Source of the DNA: Chloroflexota bacterium
Lineage (GTDB): Bacteria > Chloroflexota > Anaerolineae > B4-G1
NCBI GenBank assembly: GCA_024232355.1
Contig: JAAEPW010000145.1
Coordinates: 1 to 38,316 of the forward strand
Direction of reading: 5' to 3'
DNA length: 38,316 nt
Under the pieces are notes generated by a model. It searched no databases, had not been told where the DNA came from, and saw nothing but the letters and a program-made list of their open reading frames with translations. The position numbers and the translations under genes are program-made. Shown here piece by piece: positions 25,552 through 33,167 of the stretch; position 1 is the stretch's first letter, and each line of letters opens with the position of its first letter.

Positions 25552-26367
25552 ATGCCAGAACTTCCCGACCTCGAAATCATCCGTGAGATATTGTCCCCCG
25601 AATTGGCCGGCCAAACCATCACCGGCGTTGAGGTAGTGCGCCCGCTGGTAGTGCGCGATCTGACGCTGCAAGGATTTGCCGAGACCCTCGCAGGCCAGAC
25701 CTTTACGGGTGTGCAGCGTCGCGCAAAAGTACTGCTCTTTCCTCTCCAATCGGGCTTGACGTTGGCCATCAACTGCAAACTGGCCGGTCGCCTCCAGTAC
25801 GCCCTTCCCAACGAGCGCCGTTTGTCCAAGACTCACGTTGTCTTTCAGCTCTCCAACAATCGAGAACTCCGTTACAGCGACCGTCGGACGATGGGCCAAA
25901 TCTATCTGACCGCCGACCTCAACGTCATTCCCGGCTGGGCCGCGATGGGACCAGAACCATTCACGCTTACATTAGACGATTTCCGGGAACGATTGAGGCC
26001 GCATCGTGGAGAGATCAAGGGTGTTTTAACCCGTGGCAAGGCAGTCGCCGGAATCGGCAATGCCTACGCCGACGAAATCTGTTTTGTCGCCCGGCTGCAT
26101 CCTGTCCGTAAGCGAACGTCGCTCACCGATGAGGAAATCGCCCGGCTGTACGAGGCTATGCAATCTGTGCTACTCGAGGCGATCGTCACTCTACGGGAAC
26201 GCGTTGGAACAGACGTTCACCGCGAGGTGCGTGATTTTTTGACCGTGCACAATCGAGGAGGAGAATCCTGTCCAGTATGTGGCGGCACCATTTCCGAGAT
26301 CAAGGTCCAGAAACGGGCAACCAACTTTTGCCGCACATGCCAACCAGGGGGACTGATACGATTCTGA
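25552..26367 (+). CDS. mutM: formamidopyrimidine-DNA glycosylase (Fpg/MutM)
   Basis: Base-excision repair enzyme removing oxidised purines such as 8-oxoguanine and cutting the abasic site. The 271-residue product begins PELPDLEIIRE, with the catalytic Pro2 and Glu3 (the usual sequence is PELPEVE, so two positions differ). Lys in RRAKVLLF matches the conserved beta-hairpin lysine. The H2TH motif is GKAVAGIGNAYADEICFVARLHP, and the C-terminal zinc finger carries four Cys in CPVCGG and FCRTCQ with the Arg in KRATNF. The N-terminal PELP favours Fpg over Nei (PEGP). It starts 3 bp after the preceding gene, indicating tight co-transcription. Confidence 0.95.
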   Translation: MPELPDLEIIREILSPELAGQTITGVEVVRPLVVRDLTLQGFAETLAGQTFTGVQRRAKVLLFPLQSGLTLAINCKLAGRLQYALPNERRLSKTHVVFQLSNNRELRYSDRRTMGQIYLTADLNVIPGWAAMGPEPFTLTLDDFRERLRPHRGEIKGVLTRGKAVAGIGNAYADEICFVARLHPVRKRTSLTDEEIARLYEAMQSVLLEAIVTLRERVGTDVHREVRDFLTVHNRGGESCPVCGGTISEIKVQKRATNFCRTCQPGGLIRF

Positions 26368-26480
26368 GCATATCCCGATTGTCGCAAAGCCGTGGGCCAA
26401 GCGACAAACTTTTGAGCACCGTCCGTCAAGGCAGCGTGCGAAATCCATGTTATCATAGTACAAATGGCCAAAATAACACC

Positions 26481-26509
26481 TGGACGCTGCATCGAATATG
26501 TGTTAAAAT
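26481..26509 (+). promoter_or_regulatory. possible promoter of the L,D-transpeptidase gene
   Basis: TGGACG (26481-26486), a 17-nt spacer and an extended -10 TGTTAAAAT (26501-26509). The predicted transcript would start about 27 nt before the TTG start at 26543. Confidence 0.45.
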
Positions 26510-26542
26510 ACGCGCTCACAGTTCTAACGTTGGAGTCATAAA

Positions 26543-27733
26543 TTGAACACTCGTCGTTATTTGTTCATCACTTTGGGATTATTCGTCCTGTTGGCCCTGC
26601 AAGCGAAACCTGCCGAGGCATCCAATCCAGGCCCCCCTCAGGCACGCCATGCCAACGCCCGCTACGCCTGCGTGCCCAGCCTCATTTGGAGCCATCCGGA
26701 ACTGTGTCCTATCCATGGGCCAGGGACCACCGCCTACCGTATCGCGTCCATCCGCTTGCCAGACCCGCTGCCCGAACTGCCCACACTCGAACTCCCCCAC
26801 CGCGATGATGACGACATTATGCCCCACACCTACGCATACGTCAAAACCTTGCCAGTGGACATCTACTATCACCCAATGGAAGCCACAATGGGCCTGCCGC
26901 CCGTACGCTCAATGCTCTCCGGTGACTGGTGGGTCAGCGTGGAGGAATTGGTCGAGTACGAAGGGCAACAGTGGTATCAGATCAATGCGAACGAGTTCGT
27001 TATTGCCGACGCACTATCGCTCGCCGGGCCATCCCGTTTCCAGGGTATCTATCTTACCGAACAACCGCAGCATCCCTTTGCCTGGGTCAACCGCTGGATA
27101 CAGCCTTCGATCCTGCCTCAGGGGGCAATCAACGAAGCTGTCGAAGCCTTCCGCCGCTACCAACTCGTCACCATCTTTGCCGAAGAACAGCGAGGCGATG
27201 GAATTTGGTACCTCGTCGGTCCTGATCAGTGGGTAGAACAGGAGAATGTTTCCCGGGTAGATGTGGATCCGCCACCAGAGGAAGTCGCGTCCGGGGAGAA
27301 ATGGATCGAGGTAGATTTGTTCGAGCAGTCGGTGGCCGCCTACGAGGGCGAGCGTATGGTCTATGCCACCCTCACCTCCAGCGGACGGTCGCACACCGCC
27401 ACGCCAACCGGCATCTATAACCTGTGGGCCAAGATACGCGAAGGCAAAATGAGCAACTCTGACGTTGAAGACGGAAGCCCTGCCTGGTACTATCTTGAAG
27501 ACGTACCCTGGACAATGTATTTTCATGAAGGCTATTCGCTGCACGCGGCATTTTGGCATGATGCCTTTGGTTTTACACGCAGCCATGGCTGCGTCAACCT
27601 GGCCCCGCACGATGCAGAATGGTTCTTTAACTGGGCCGATCCGTTTATTTCCGATGGCGCAAACGAGCTATATATAGGCTCAGGAATGCCAAACACCTGG
27701 GTCTGGGTGCATTATTCGCCGCCTTTCGACTAG
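26543..27733 (+). CDS. exported L,D-transpeptidase (YkuD domain) with SH3-like region
   Basis: Likely cross-links or modifies cell-wall peptides outside the membrane. The 396-residue product has a signal peptide (FITLGLFVLLALQAKPAEAS), a middle region of about 170 residues with two SH3-like stretches (VDIYYHPMEATMG..., WVNRWIQPSILPQGA...), and a YkuD domain (about residues 250-375). Catalytic motifs are the His in MYFHEGYSLHAAFWHDAF and SHGCVNLAPHDAEWFF, where Cys is the nucleophile. The start is a TTG at 26543, with TTGGAG 7 nt upstream; a promoter fits just before. It precedes a CapA-like lipoprotein by 16 bp, so both probably serve the envelope. Confidence 0.92.
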   Translation: MNTRRYLFITLGLFVLLALQAKPAEASNPGPPQARHANARYACVPSLIWSHPELCPIHGPGTTAYRIASIRLPDPLPELPTLELPHRDDDDIMPHTYAYVKTLPVDIYYHPMEATMGLPPVRSMLSGDWWVSVEELVEYEGQQWYQINANEFVIADALSLAGPSRFQGIYLTEQPQHPFAWVNRWIQPSILPQGAINEAVEAFRRYQLVTIFAEEQRGDGIWYLVGPDQWVEQENVSRVDVDPPPEEVASGEKWIEVDLFEQSVAAYEGERMVYATLTSSGRSHTATPTGIYNLWAKIREGKMSNSDVEDGSPAWYYLEDVPWTMYFHEGYSLHAAFWHDAFGFTRSHGCVNLAPHDAEWFFNWADPFISDGANELYIGSGMPNTWVWVHYSPPFD

Positions 27734-27749
27734 ATTCTCAACTCGCTCA

Positions 27750-29462
27750 ATGAAATCAACTACTCCATCACGCCGCATTCTTTGGCTCACCCTATTCGCC
27801 AGTCTGGGCTTGATCGCTGCCATGTTCTCCGCATGTACCAGCGATGAGCCTGCACCCGATATCACGCCCACACCTACCCGCACACCACGTGTCACTCCAA
27901 CTCCCACGCCCACACTTACACCCACGCCCACACCTACGCCCACCCCCGCCTGGCCCGTGACCGTCTTTGTCCCGGATGGGTTGCCCATCCCCATCGCCGA
28001 TGCCCTCAACTCGACGATCGCTGACCATCCCGATCTTTTTCTGCCCACTACCTCGGAAGATGCCGAGGTGTTAATACTTGGTCACGCTGATTTTAACACG
28101 ACCATTTTAGCCGACTGGACATATGCCTTTGTCGCCCCCTTTCCCACTCTGACCGATGGCATCTCGTGGACGCACGTCATCAGCCACTGGATTGGCCTCC
28201 CTGCCGGACCATTTGCCGGGCGACCACTGTTGATGGAAGAAGAAACCGCCATAACACTGGCTGCCGTAATGGGTGACCCGGCTCCCGGTGCTGTCGAGAT
28301 CGTACCGGCAGACGAAATTCTACAGCGTGCCTGGGACATACGTCCGACCTGGGGTATAGTACCCTTTCATAAACTGGAACCACGCTGGAAAGTGCTGCAA
28401 GTAGACGGTGTCTCAGCGCTCGACCACCGGCTAGACGTGGAACCTTATCCATTGGTCTTGCGTGTTGGCGCGGTCGGTATGGCGCGTGGCATTGCCAAAC
28501 TCCAAGAAGAACTGGGTGGCTATATCACCAACCGCGACCCGGCCAAAATGTCAGTCGTCGTGATGACGGGCGTGACTGCCCTGACCCGAGCCACAGCGAT
28601 GAGGATGGATATGCACGGCATCACCTACCCCGCCGAGGACATCCGTCCCTGGCTGGTCGAGGCCGACATCACCCACATCAGCAACGAGGTGTCCTTTGCC
28701 GAAAATTGCCCGCCACCGGGCAATTACTACACCATGGTCTTTTGTTCATCTCCCAGCTACTTTGAACTGTTTGAGGACGTGGACATAGATGTGGTCGAAC
28801 TGACCGGCAACCATCTGCTCGACTGGGGCCTGGAAGCGATGAAACTCTCACTGATCATGTACGACACGCGCAAACTCCCTTACTATGGCGGCGGGTGGAA
28901 CCTGGCACAAGCGCAGCAACCCCTGACCATCACTCATGGTGTGCATACCTTTGGCTTTGTCGGCTGCAATCCGGCTGGCCCCCGTTCCGACTGGGCAACA
29001 GAAGATCTGCCCGGCTCGGCCCCTTGCAACTTTGGTCAGGTCCCGGACCAACTCGGCCCTCAGATACAGCAACTACGCGAGCAAGGCATCATCCCCATCG
29101 TCACCCTCCAGTATCTGGAGACCTATAGCTATGAACCAACGGGCCAGCAGCGAGTTGATTTTCGTGCCCTGGCCGAGATGGGCGCCGTCATTGTTAGTGG
29201 CAGTCAGGCGCACCAACCACAAGGCTTTGACTTTGTGGACGGTTCCTTTATCCACTATGGCCTGGGCAATCTCTTTTTCGACCAGATGCAATCGCTAGAG
29301 ACACGGCAGGAATTTGTAGACCGGCACGTCTTTTACGACGGGCGGCACGTCAGCACTGAGATACGGACCGCCATCCTGGAAGACTATGCCCGTCCCCGGC
29401 CGATGACGGATGATGAACGAAAAGACCTGCTGCAATCGACGTTTGCGGCCAGTGGATGGTAG
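27750..29462 (+). CDS. CapA/PgsA-family metallophosphatase-like lipoprotein
   Basis: The 570-residue product has a signal peptide with lipobox MFSAC, a Pro/Thr-rich linker (residues about 35-70), an N-terminal domain of about 180 residues of unknown type, and a CapA-like domain. The CapA motifs are IRPWLVEADITHISNEVSF, VVELTGNHLLDWG, HTFGFVGCNPAG, PIVTLQYLETY and SGSQAHQPQGFDFVDGSFIHYGLGN. CapA proteins are linked to poly-gamma-glutamate or capsule synthesis and share the calcineurin-like phosphoesterase fold; no partner PgsB/PgsC genes are visible, so its substrate is open. The N-terminal domain (VFVPDGLPIPIADALN) may be periplasmic-binding-like. It starts 16 bp after the transpeptidase stop and is followed by a small gene 7 bp later. 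Confidence 0.85.
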   Translation: MKSTTPSRRILWLTLFASLGLIAAMFSACTSDEPAPDITPTPTRTPRVTPTPTPTLTPTPTPTPTPAWPVTVFVPDGLPIPIADALNSTIADHPDLFLPTTSEDAEVLILGHADFNTTILADWTYAFVAPFPTLTDGISWTHVISHWIGLPAGPFAGRPLLMEEETAITLAAVMGDPAPGAVEIVPADEILQRAWDIRPTWGIVPFHKLEPRWKVLQVDGVSALDHRLDVEPYPLVLRVGAVGMARGIAKLQEELGGYITNRDPAKMSVVVMTGVTALTRATAMRMDMHGITYPAEDIRPWLVEADITHISNEVSFAENCPPPGNYYTMVFCSSPSYFELFEDVDIDVVELTGNHLLDWGLEAMKLSLIMYDTRKLPYYGGGWNLAQAQQPLTITHGVHTFGFVGCNPAGPRSDWATEDLPGSAPCNFGQVPDQLGPQIQQLREQGIIPIVTLQYLETYSYEPTGQQRVDFRALAEMGAVIVSGSQAHQPQGFDFVDGSFIHYGLGNLFFDQMQSLETRQEFVDRHVFYDGRHVSTEIRTAILEDYARPRPMTDDERKDLLQSTFAASGW

Positions 29463-29469
29463 GCACCAA

Positions 29470-29838
29470 ATGAACGAAAAAAAACAACCCTCCCCAATGG
29501 AATTTGGCTCGATGCCTCTGGACCCGATCTATGCCTGGTCCATCGTCCTGGAGCCGGTCGAGACCCTCATCGAACGCACTACGGGCTTTATCGAGCAACT
29601 GGCCCGGGAGGCATACGAACGCGGGAAAGAGTTCGAGTTTGATGACCAAGAACTAGAGCAGCGCTTTCTGGCCTTTTTCGACCAATTGGTGGATCAGGGC
29701 ACTCTCACCCGCCAACCCGACGCCCCTCCCGAAATGGGTCGCCAGATCCTAGGCCCCCGCCGCTGGCTGCACGCCCAACGCATCCGCATCAACCGGTTGG
29801 TGGAGTATTGGCGCGAGCATGGCACTCTCGACGCTTAA
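29470..29838 (+). CDS. small conserved-looking protein of unknown function
   Basis: The 122-residue product is acidic and helical, without a signal peptide or membrane segment. It contains aromatic and charged stretches (LEQRFLAFFDQLVDQGTL, RRWLHAQRIRINRLVEYWR). I start it at ATG 29470 because the frame is open from 29410, but that part overlaps the CapA gene; the ribosome binding site is weak. It follows the CapA-like gene by 7 bp and is likely the last gene of the transcript. The family is not recognised. Confidence 0.65.
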   Translation: MNEKKQPSPMEFGSMPLDPIYAWSIVLEPVETLIERTTGFIEQLAREAYERGKEFEFDDQELEQRFLAFFDQLVDQGTLTRQPDAPPEMGRQILGPRRWLHAQRIRINRLVEYWREHGTLDA

Positions 29839-30090
29839 GGGTTCGTACACAAGTTAGGGGAGCAGGGATAAGGTTTGATTTTTTTGCCACGAATTGCACG
29901 AATTTCGTCCCTTCACTATTTCACCAATTTGTTCTTTTCCCCCAAGTTTTGTGATCACCCCTCGCTAGGTTGGTGGTGAACCGATCTGGTTGGCTCGTTG
30001 CAGGTCCTTGCAGAAAAAGAGCCACTACAATACCCTGTGACTGCGCGGCCCCTTGTTGGCCGCAACCACTTGAGGACTGACTCCCTGTAT

Positions 30091-30267
30091 AAGGCTTTTC
30101 CAGTTTTCAAGTCCTCCCAAAATTTGCGGCGGAGGATCTCATAAATCCCAAGTTGCAAAACGACCGGAAAAGCTCAAGGAATTCCGTCACAATCTGTCTT
30201 TTCAAGGTGTCGTTGACTGTATCACAAAATCTGTTTGGGAGATTTATTTCTCTGGAATTCCCTAAAT
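30091..30267. repeat. dispersed repeat R1, copy B
   Basis: Same orientation and high similarity to 20477-20658. The minus-strand frame of copy A is broken here by one shift: NLPNRFCDTVNDTLKRQI is in one frame and IYEILRRKFWEDLKTGKAL in another. Both copies look like decayed coding DNA. Confidence 0.85.
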
Positions 30268-30310
30268 GTAGCCGTGGTTTCCATACCGCGCTATGGAAAG
30301 CACAGCTACA
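30267..30310. repeat. imperfect 19-bp palindrome
   Basis: TGTAGCCGTGGTTTCCATA and TATGGAAAGCACAGCTACA pair with two mismatches around a 6-nt loop. A related palindrome lies inside the MITE-like element at 21354-21411. Confidence 0.75.
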
Positions 30311-30486
30311 GATGCGAAACTTTCTTGATCCCTCGTCTTTCAAACTATGCCTGTGAGGAGACTGTCAATTTGACACTCTGGCTTTAATCGTGCTCGTTTC
30401 TCTGTGTCCCAAACGTGAAATGCTCTCCATAGCTGACAAGAATACTGCAATATCGCTTTAAAAATGATATAAAAGACAGCTTGTAC

Positions 30487-30492
30487 TATAAT
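30487..30492 (+). promoter_or_regulatory. possible -10 box of the chemosensory operon
   Basis: A perfect TATAAT lies 42 bp before the cheY start. The -35 region (ATGATA at 30464-30469) is poor, so an activator or another sigma factor may be needed. Confidence 0.4.
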
Positions 30493-30534
30493 CAAACCAA
30501 GATCACAAAAGTTGGCATCATCAAGGAGGTAGAT

Positions 30535-30906
30535 ATGAACCATATTCTAGTCGTAGATGATTCACCGACAATGCGACGGATGGTGATTGCATCACTGAGC
30601 GGATTGTCAGACTCGAGCTTTGATCAGGCCAGCAGCGGTCTCGAAGCCATTGAACGATTGGCGCTTGCCCCGGTCCATTTGATGATTTTGGACTTGAACA
30701 TGCCGGATATGCACGGGCTAGAAGTGCTCCGGTTTGTGCGCCAACACCCCGTCCACCGCGCGCTTCCCATCGTCGTGTTGACGACGCGGGGAGACGATGC
30801 CAGCCGTACCGCCGCACTCGGCGCTGGTGCATCGCTCTATCTGACTAAGCCCTTTGACCCCCAGACCATCGTCGGGCACGTGTGCGAGTTGCTGGAGACG
30901 GCATAA
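30535..30906 (+). CDS. cheY: CheY-type response regulator (single receiver domain)
   Basis: The 123-residue product is a complete receiver: acidic pair Asp8/Asp9 (HILVVDDSPTMRRMV), phospho-acceptor Asp53 (HLMILDLNMPDMHG), Thr pair in IVVLTTRGDD and Lys105 in LYLTKPFDPQT. It has no output domain. GGAGGT precedes ATG 30535 by 4-5 nt, a good site. The stop TAA overlaps the ATG of cheA (TAATG), so the two are translationally coupled and the CheA histidine probably phosphorylates this protein. The output target is not visible; flagellar genes are absent here. Confidence 0.95.
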   Translation: MNHILVVDDSPTMRRMVIASLSGLSDSSFDQASSGLEAIERLALAPVHLMILDLNMPDMHGLEVLRFVRQHPVHRALPIVVLTTRGDDASRTAALGAGASLYLTKPFDPQTIVGHVCELLETA

Positions 30907-32522
30907 TGTCCACAGACGCCCGGGCAGATTTTGCCTCCGAATTCCTCGACGATTACTTCGCCGAGTGTGACGAGCATCTGATGACCATGCGGCGCGTTCT
31001 GCTGGTGATTGAACCCTTTGTGCACCAGCCGCCCGTGGACCGGTCGCTGCTCGACGCATTGTTCCGCAGCCTGCACTCGATCAAAGGGCTGTCGGGCATG
31101 GTGGGCGTGTCGGTGGCGGAGGAACTCGCGTACCAGATGGAAAGCTATCTGCGCGCGCTGCGCCGGAAGCAATTGGCCCTCACCGCCGAGGGAATGGACG
31201 CCCTCATCGCCGGTGCCCGAACACTGGAAAGCGTGATCGCCGCGTGCCGTGCACAACAGCCGCCCCCAGACACCGCGCCCATCCTGGCGCAATTTGCCTC
31301 TATCCTGGGAACCAGTTCTGAAACCCAAGTGGCCGCTGAGCCCGCTGCCCCTGCACCTCCCGCGACTACTCTCACTGTGACTTCGACACCGCTCGCGTTG
31401 AACGAGCAGGAGAGCGCTCGACTGGATACCGCGCTTGAGGACGGCATGCAGACCTGGTGCGTTGAATTCACCCCCGCACCGGCGCTCGCCGAGCGCGGCG
31501 TCACCGTAGACGGCATCCGCGCGCGCCTGCAAGATATCGGCACGGTTTTCGAGCGGATGCGGTTCGTCGTCCACGACCTGACGCGGGAAAGCCAAAAACA
31601 AGTGACCCTGGAATTGAGCGGTCAGGAAACCGAAATCGACAAACTGGTCGTCGAGCAGATGATGGACCCCCTCATGCACCTCGTGCGCAACGCGGTCAGC
31701 CACGGCCTGGAATCCACGGAGGAACGCGTGGCCCAAGGCAAGCCGCCCGAGGCCAGGATCGCGCTGCGGGCCGGTGCGGTAGGCGATGCGGTGCTCATCG
31801 AGATCGAGGACGATGGGCAGGGCATTGACACAGACCGTGTGCTCGAGCGAGCGCGCAGTTTGGGCTTGATAGATGCTGCCGACTTGACCCTTACCACCGA
31901 CACCCTTTTGGACATTCTCTGCGCGCCCGGCTTTTCGACGCGCGAACAGGCGGATCGTGTTAGCGGACGTGGTGTTAGGATGGCGGTCGTGAAAAACGCA
32001 GTGGAAAAACTCGGCGGCTCGCTCGCGCTCGACACGCAAATTGGCCAGGGAACGTGTTTTACCATTCAATTGCCGCTGACACTCGCCATCACCGACGCCC
32101 TTATCGTCTCCGCCAGCGGGCAAACGTTTGCCGTTCCGATGCCCCTCGTGCGTGAGGTCATCGAGGTGCAGCCCACGCAAGTGACCTTGGTGGAAAAGTT
32201 GGCGGGCAACGAGATCCTTTCCTATCGTGGCGGCGTATGGCCCATCGTGCGCTTGGCGCGTTACTTTGGATTGACCAGTGATGCCGCCGCGCAGCCCGAC
32301 GACACCACCGAACGCGCCTTTTATGTCCTCGTCGTTGGCGAGGTGAAACCGGTCGGCATCGCCATAGACCGCGTCCTCAGCCAGCGGGAAATCGTCGTTC
32401 GCGCTACGGTCGATCCACTCATCCAAGTCCCCGGCATTGCAGGCGCCACCGAATTAGGCGACGGGCGGCCAATTCTAATTCTCGACATCGCAGCACTAAC
32501 CAGAGTGAAACGTAAGACGTAA
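30906..32522 (+). CDS. cheA: CheA-type histidine kinase lacking a recognisable P3 dimerisation domain
   Basis: The 538-residue product starts with an HPt (P1) domain, phospho-acceptor His57 in LFRSLHSIKGLSGMVGVS. A Pro/Ala-rich linker follows (about 140-165), then a segment like the region preceding P3 (EDGMQTWCVEFTPAPALAER, VDGIRARLQDIG). This runs directly into GTVFERMRFVVHDLTRE, the start of the P4 ATPase. The usual helical hairpin (LMNLVGELVI type, P3) is missing. P4 has MHLVRNAVSHGLE, EIEDDGQGID and GRGVRMAVV (Arg where Gly is normal). P5, the CheW-like domain, runs from about residue 390 to 530. The start ATG overlaps the cheY stop. The last codons and stop (KRKT then TAA) lie inside a palindromic repeat. 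CheA phosphorylates CheY in response to receptors. Confidence 0.93.
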   Translation: MSTDARADFASEFLDDYFAECDEHLMTMRRVLLVIEPFVHQPPVDRSLLDALFRSLHSIKGLSGMVGVSVAEELAYQMESYLRALRRKQLALTAEGMDALIAGARTLESVIAACRAQQPPPDTAPILAQFASILGTSSETQVAAEPAAPAPPATTLTVTSTPLALNEQESARLDTALEDGMQTWCVEFTPAPALAERGVTVDGIRARLQDIGTVFERMRFVVHDLTRESQKQVTLELSGQETEIDKLVVEQMMDPLMHLVRNAVSHGLESTEERVAQGKPPEARIALRAGAVGDAVLIEIEDDGQGIDTDRVLERARSLGLIDAADLTLTTDTLLDILCAPGFSTREQADRVSGRGVRMAVVKNAVEKLGGSLALDTQIGQGTCFTIQLPLTLAITDALIVSASGQTFAVPMPLVREVIEVQPTQVTLVEKLAGNEILSYRGGVWPIVRLARYFGLTSDAAAQPDDTTERAFYVLVVGEVKPVGIAIDRVLSQREIVVRATVDPLIQVPGIAGATELGDGRPILILDIAALTRVKRKT

Positions 32523-32569
32523 AACGCAAGACGCGAGTTACGCATTACGTTTTACGTCTTACGCTTTAC
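32505..32569. repeat. ACGTAAAACG-type palindromic repeat, copy 1 (cheA/cheW junction)
   Basis: The 24-bp arms 32505-32528 and 32546-32569 (cores AAGACGTAAAACG and CGTTTTACGTCTT) are near-perfect reverse complements around a 17-nt spacer. The left arm includes the last codons and the TAA stop of cheA; the cheW ribosome binding site lies directly after the right arm. Confidence 0.88.
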
Positions 32570-32585
32570 TCCCAAGGAGGTCTAG

Positions 32586-33065
32586 ATGGCAGAGACTCGT
32601 AACATTTCTGAACCCTTTATCCTGTTCAACTTGGGCAGCACGTTCTATGGTGTTCGCAGTCAGGTCGTGCAGCAATTAGAGATGGTGGAGCACATTACGC
32701 CCGTGCCTGATGTGCCACCCTTTGTCGAGGGCATTGTTCTCTCGCGCGGGCAGGTGATTCCGGCCATTAACTTGCGGGTCCGCTTTGGCTTTGACAAGAT
32801 TCCCTACGACCTGCGCGCGCGCTTGGTCATCATCCACAACGACGAGCGCACCGTTGGCCTGATCGTGGACACAGCTCGCGAGTTTGTGGATATTTCGTCC
32901 GACACGATCCAACCTCCGCCCGAGACGATCTCCGGCTTGAGCGGACGGTATCTGGAGGGCGTGGCAACTTTGGACAACAAACTAATCTTGATCCTAAACG
33001 TGGAAGAGGTGTTGAACTTGGTTGACGTCGTGGAGGCCATCGAAGAGTACCAAGATTTGGAATGA
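32586..33065 (+). CDS. cheW: CheW-type coupling protein of the chemosensory operon
   Basis: The 159-residue product is a CheW domain: FILFNLGSTFYGVRSQVVQQ, then VPDVPPFVEGIVLSRGQVIPAINLRVRFG with the family core, GLIVDTAREFVDISSDTIQPP and the final LDNKLILILNVEEVL. GGAGGT lies 4 nt before the ATG. It is encoded between cheA and the soluble MCP, separated from both by palindromic repeats. Its acidic C-terminal tail (EAIEEYQDLE) is short. Confidence 0.95.
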   Translation: MAETRNISEPFILFNLGSTFYGVRSQVVQQLEMVEHITPVPDVPPFVEGIVLSRGQVIPAINLRVRFGFDKIPYDLRARLVIIHNDERTVGLIVDTAREFVDISSDTIQPPPETISGLSGRYLEGVATLDNKLILILNVEEVLNLVDVVEAIEEYQDLE

Positions 33066-33150
33066 AACGTAAAGCGTGAAACGTAAAACGTAATTATCAC
33101 GCCTTACGTCTTACGTTTTACGCAATTACGTCTTACGTCTTGTGCATTAC
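33064..33150. repeat. ACGTAAAACG-type palindromic repeat, copy 2 (cheW/MCP junction)
   Basis: AAACGTAAAACGTAATT on the left and TTACGTCTTACGTTTTACGC on the right form a fold-back arm, followed by an extra ATTACGTCTTACGTCTTGTG unit. It fills almost the entire gap between the cheW stop and the ribosome binding site of the next gene. Confidence 0.85.
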
Positions 33151-33167
33151 ATACAAGGAGGAAAATC

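Larger units (their letters stand above)
29839..30534. other. intergenic region with repeats and the chemosensory operon promoter
   Basis: No gene is seen in these roughly 700 bp. From about 29887 GCCACGAATTGCACGAATTT resembles a common scattered repeat. Repeat R1 copy B (30091-30267) and the palindrome at 30267-30310 follow, then an AT-rich stretch with a TATAAT at 30487-30492. Confidence 0.6.

Noticed and set aside
30837..32426. Long antisense reading frame of about 530 codons over cheA
   Set aside because: It mirrors cheA on the opposite strand, has no ribosome binding site or family motif, and its composition (many His, Arg, Gln) is what antisense of this coding sequence would give.
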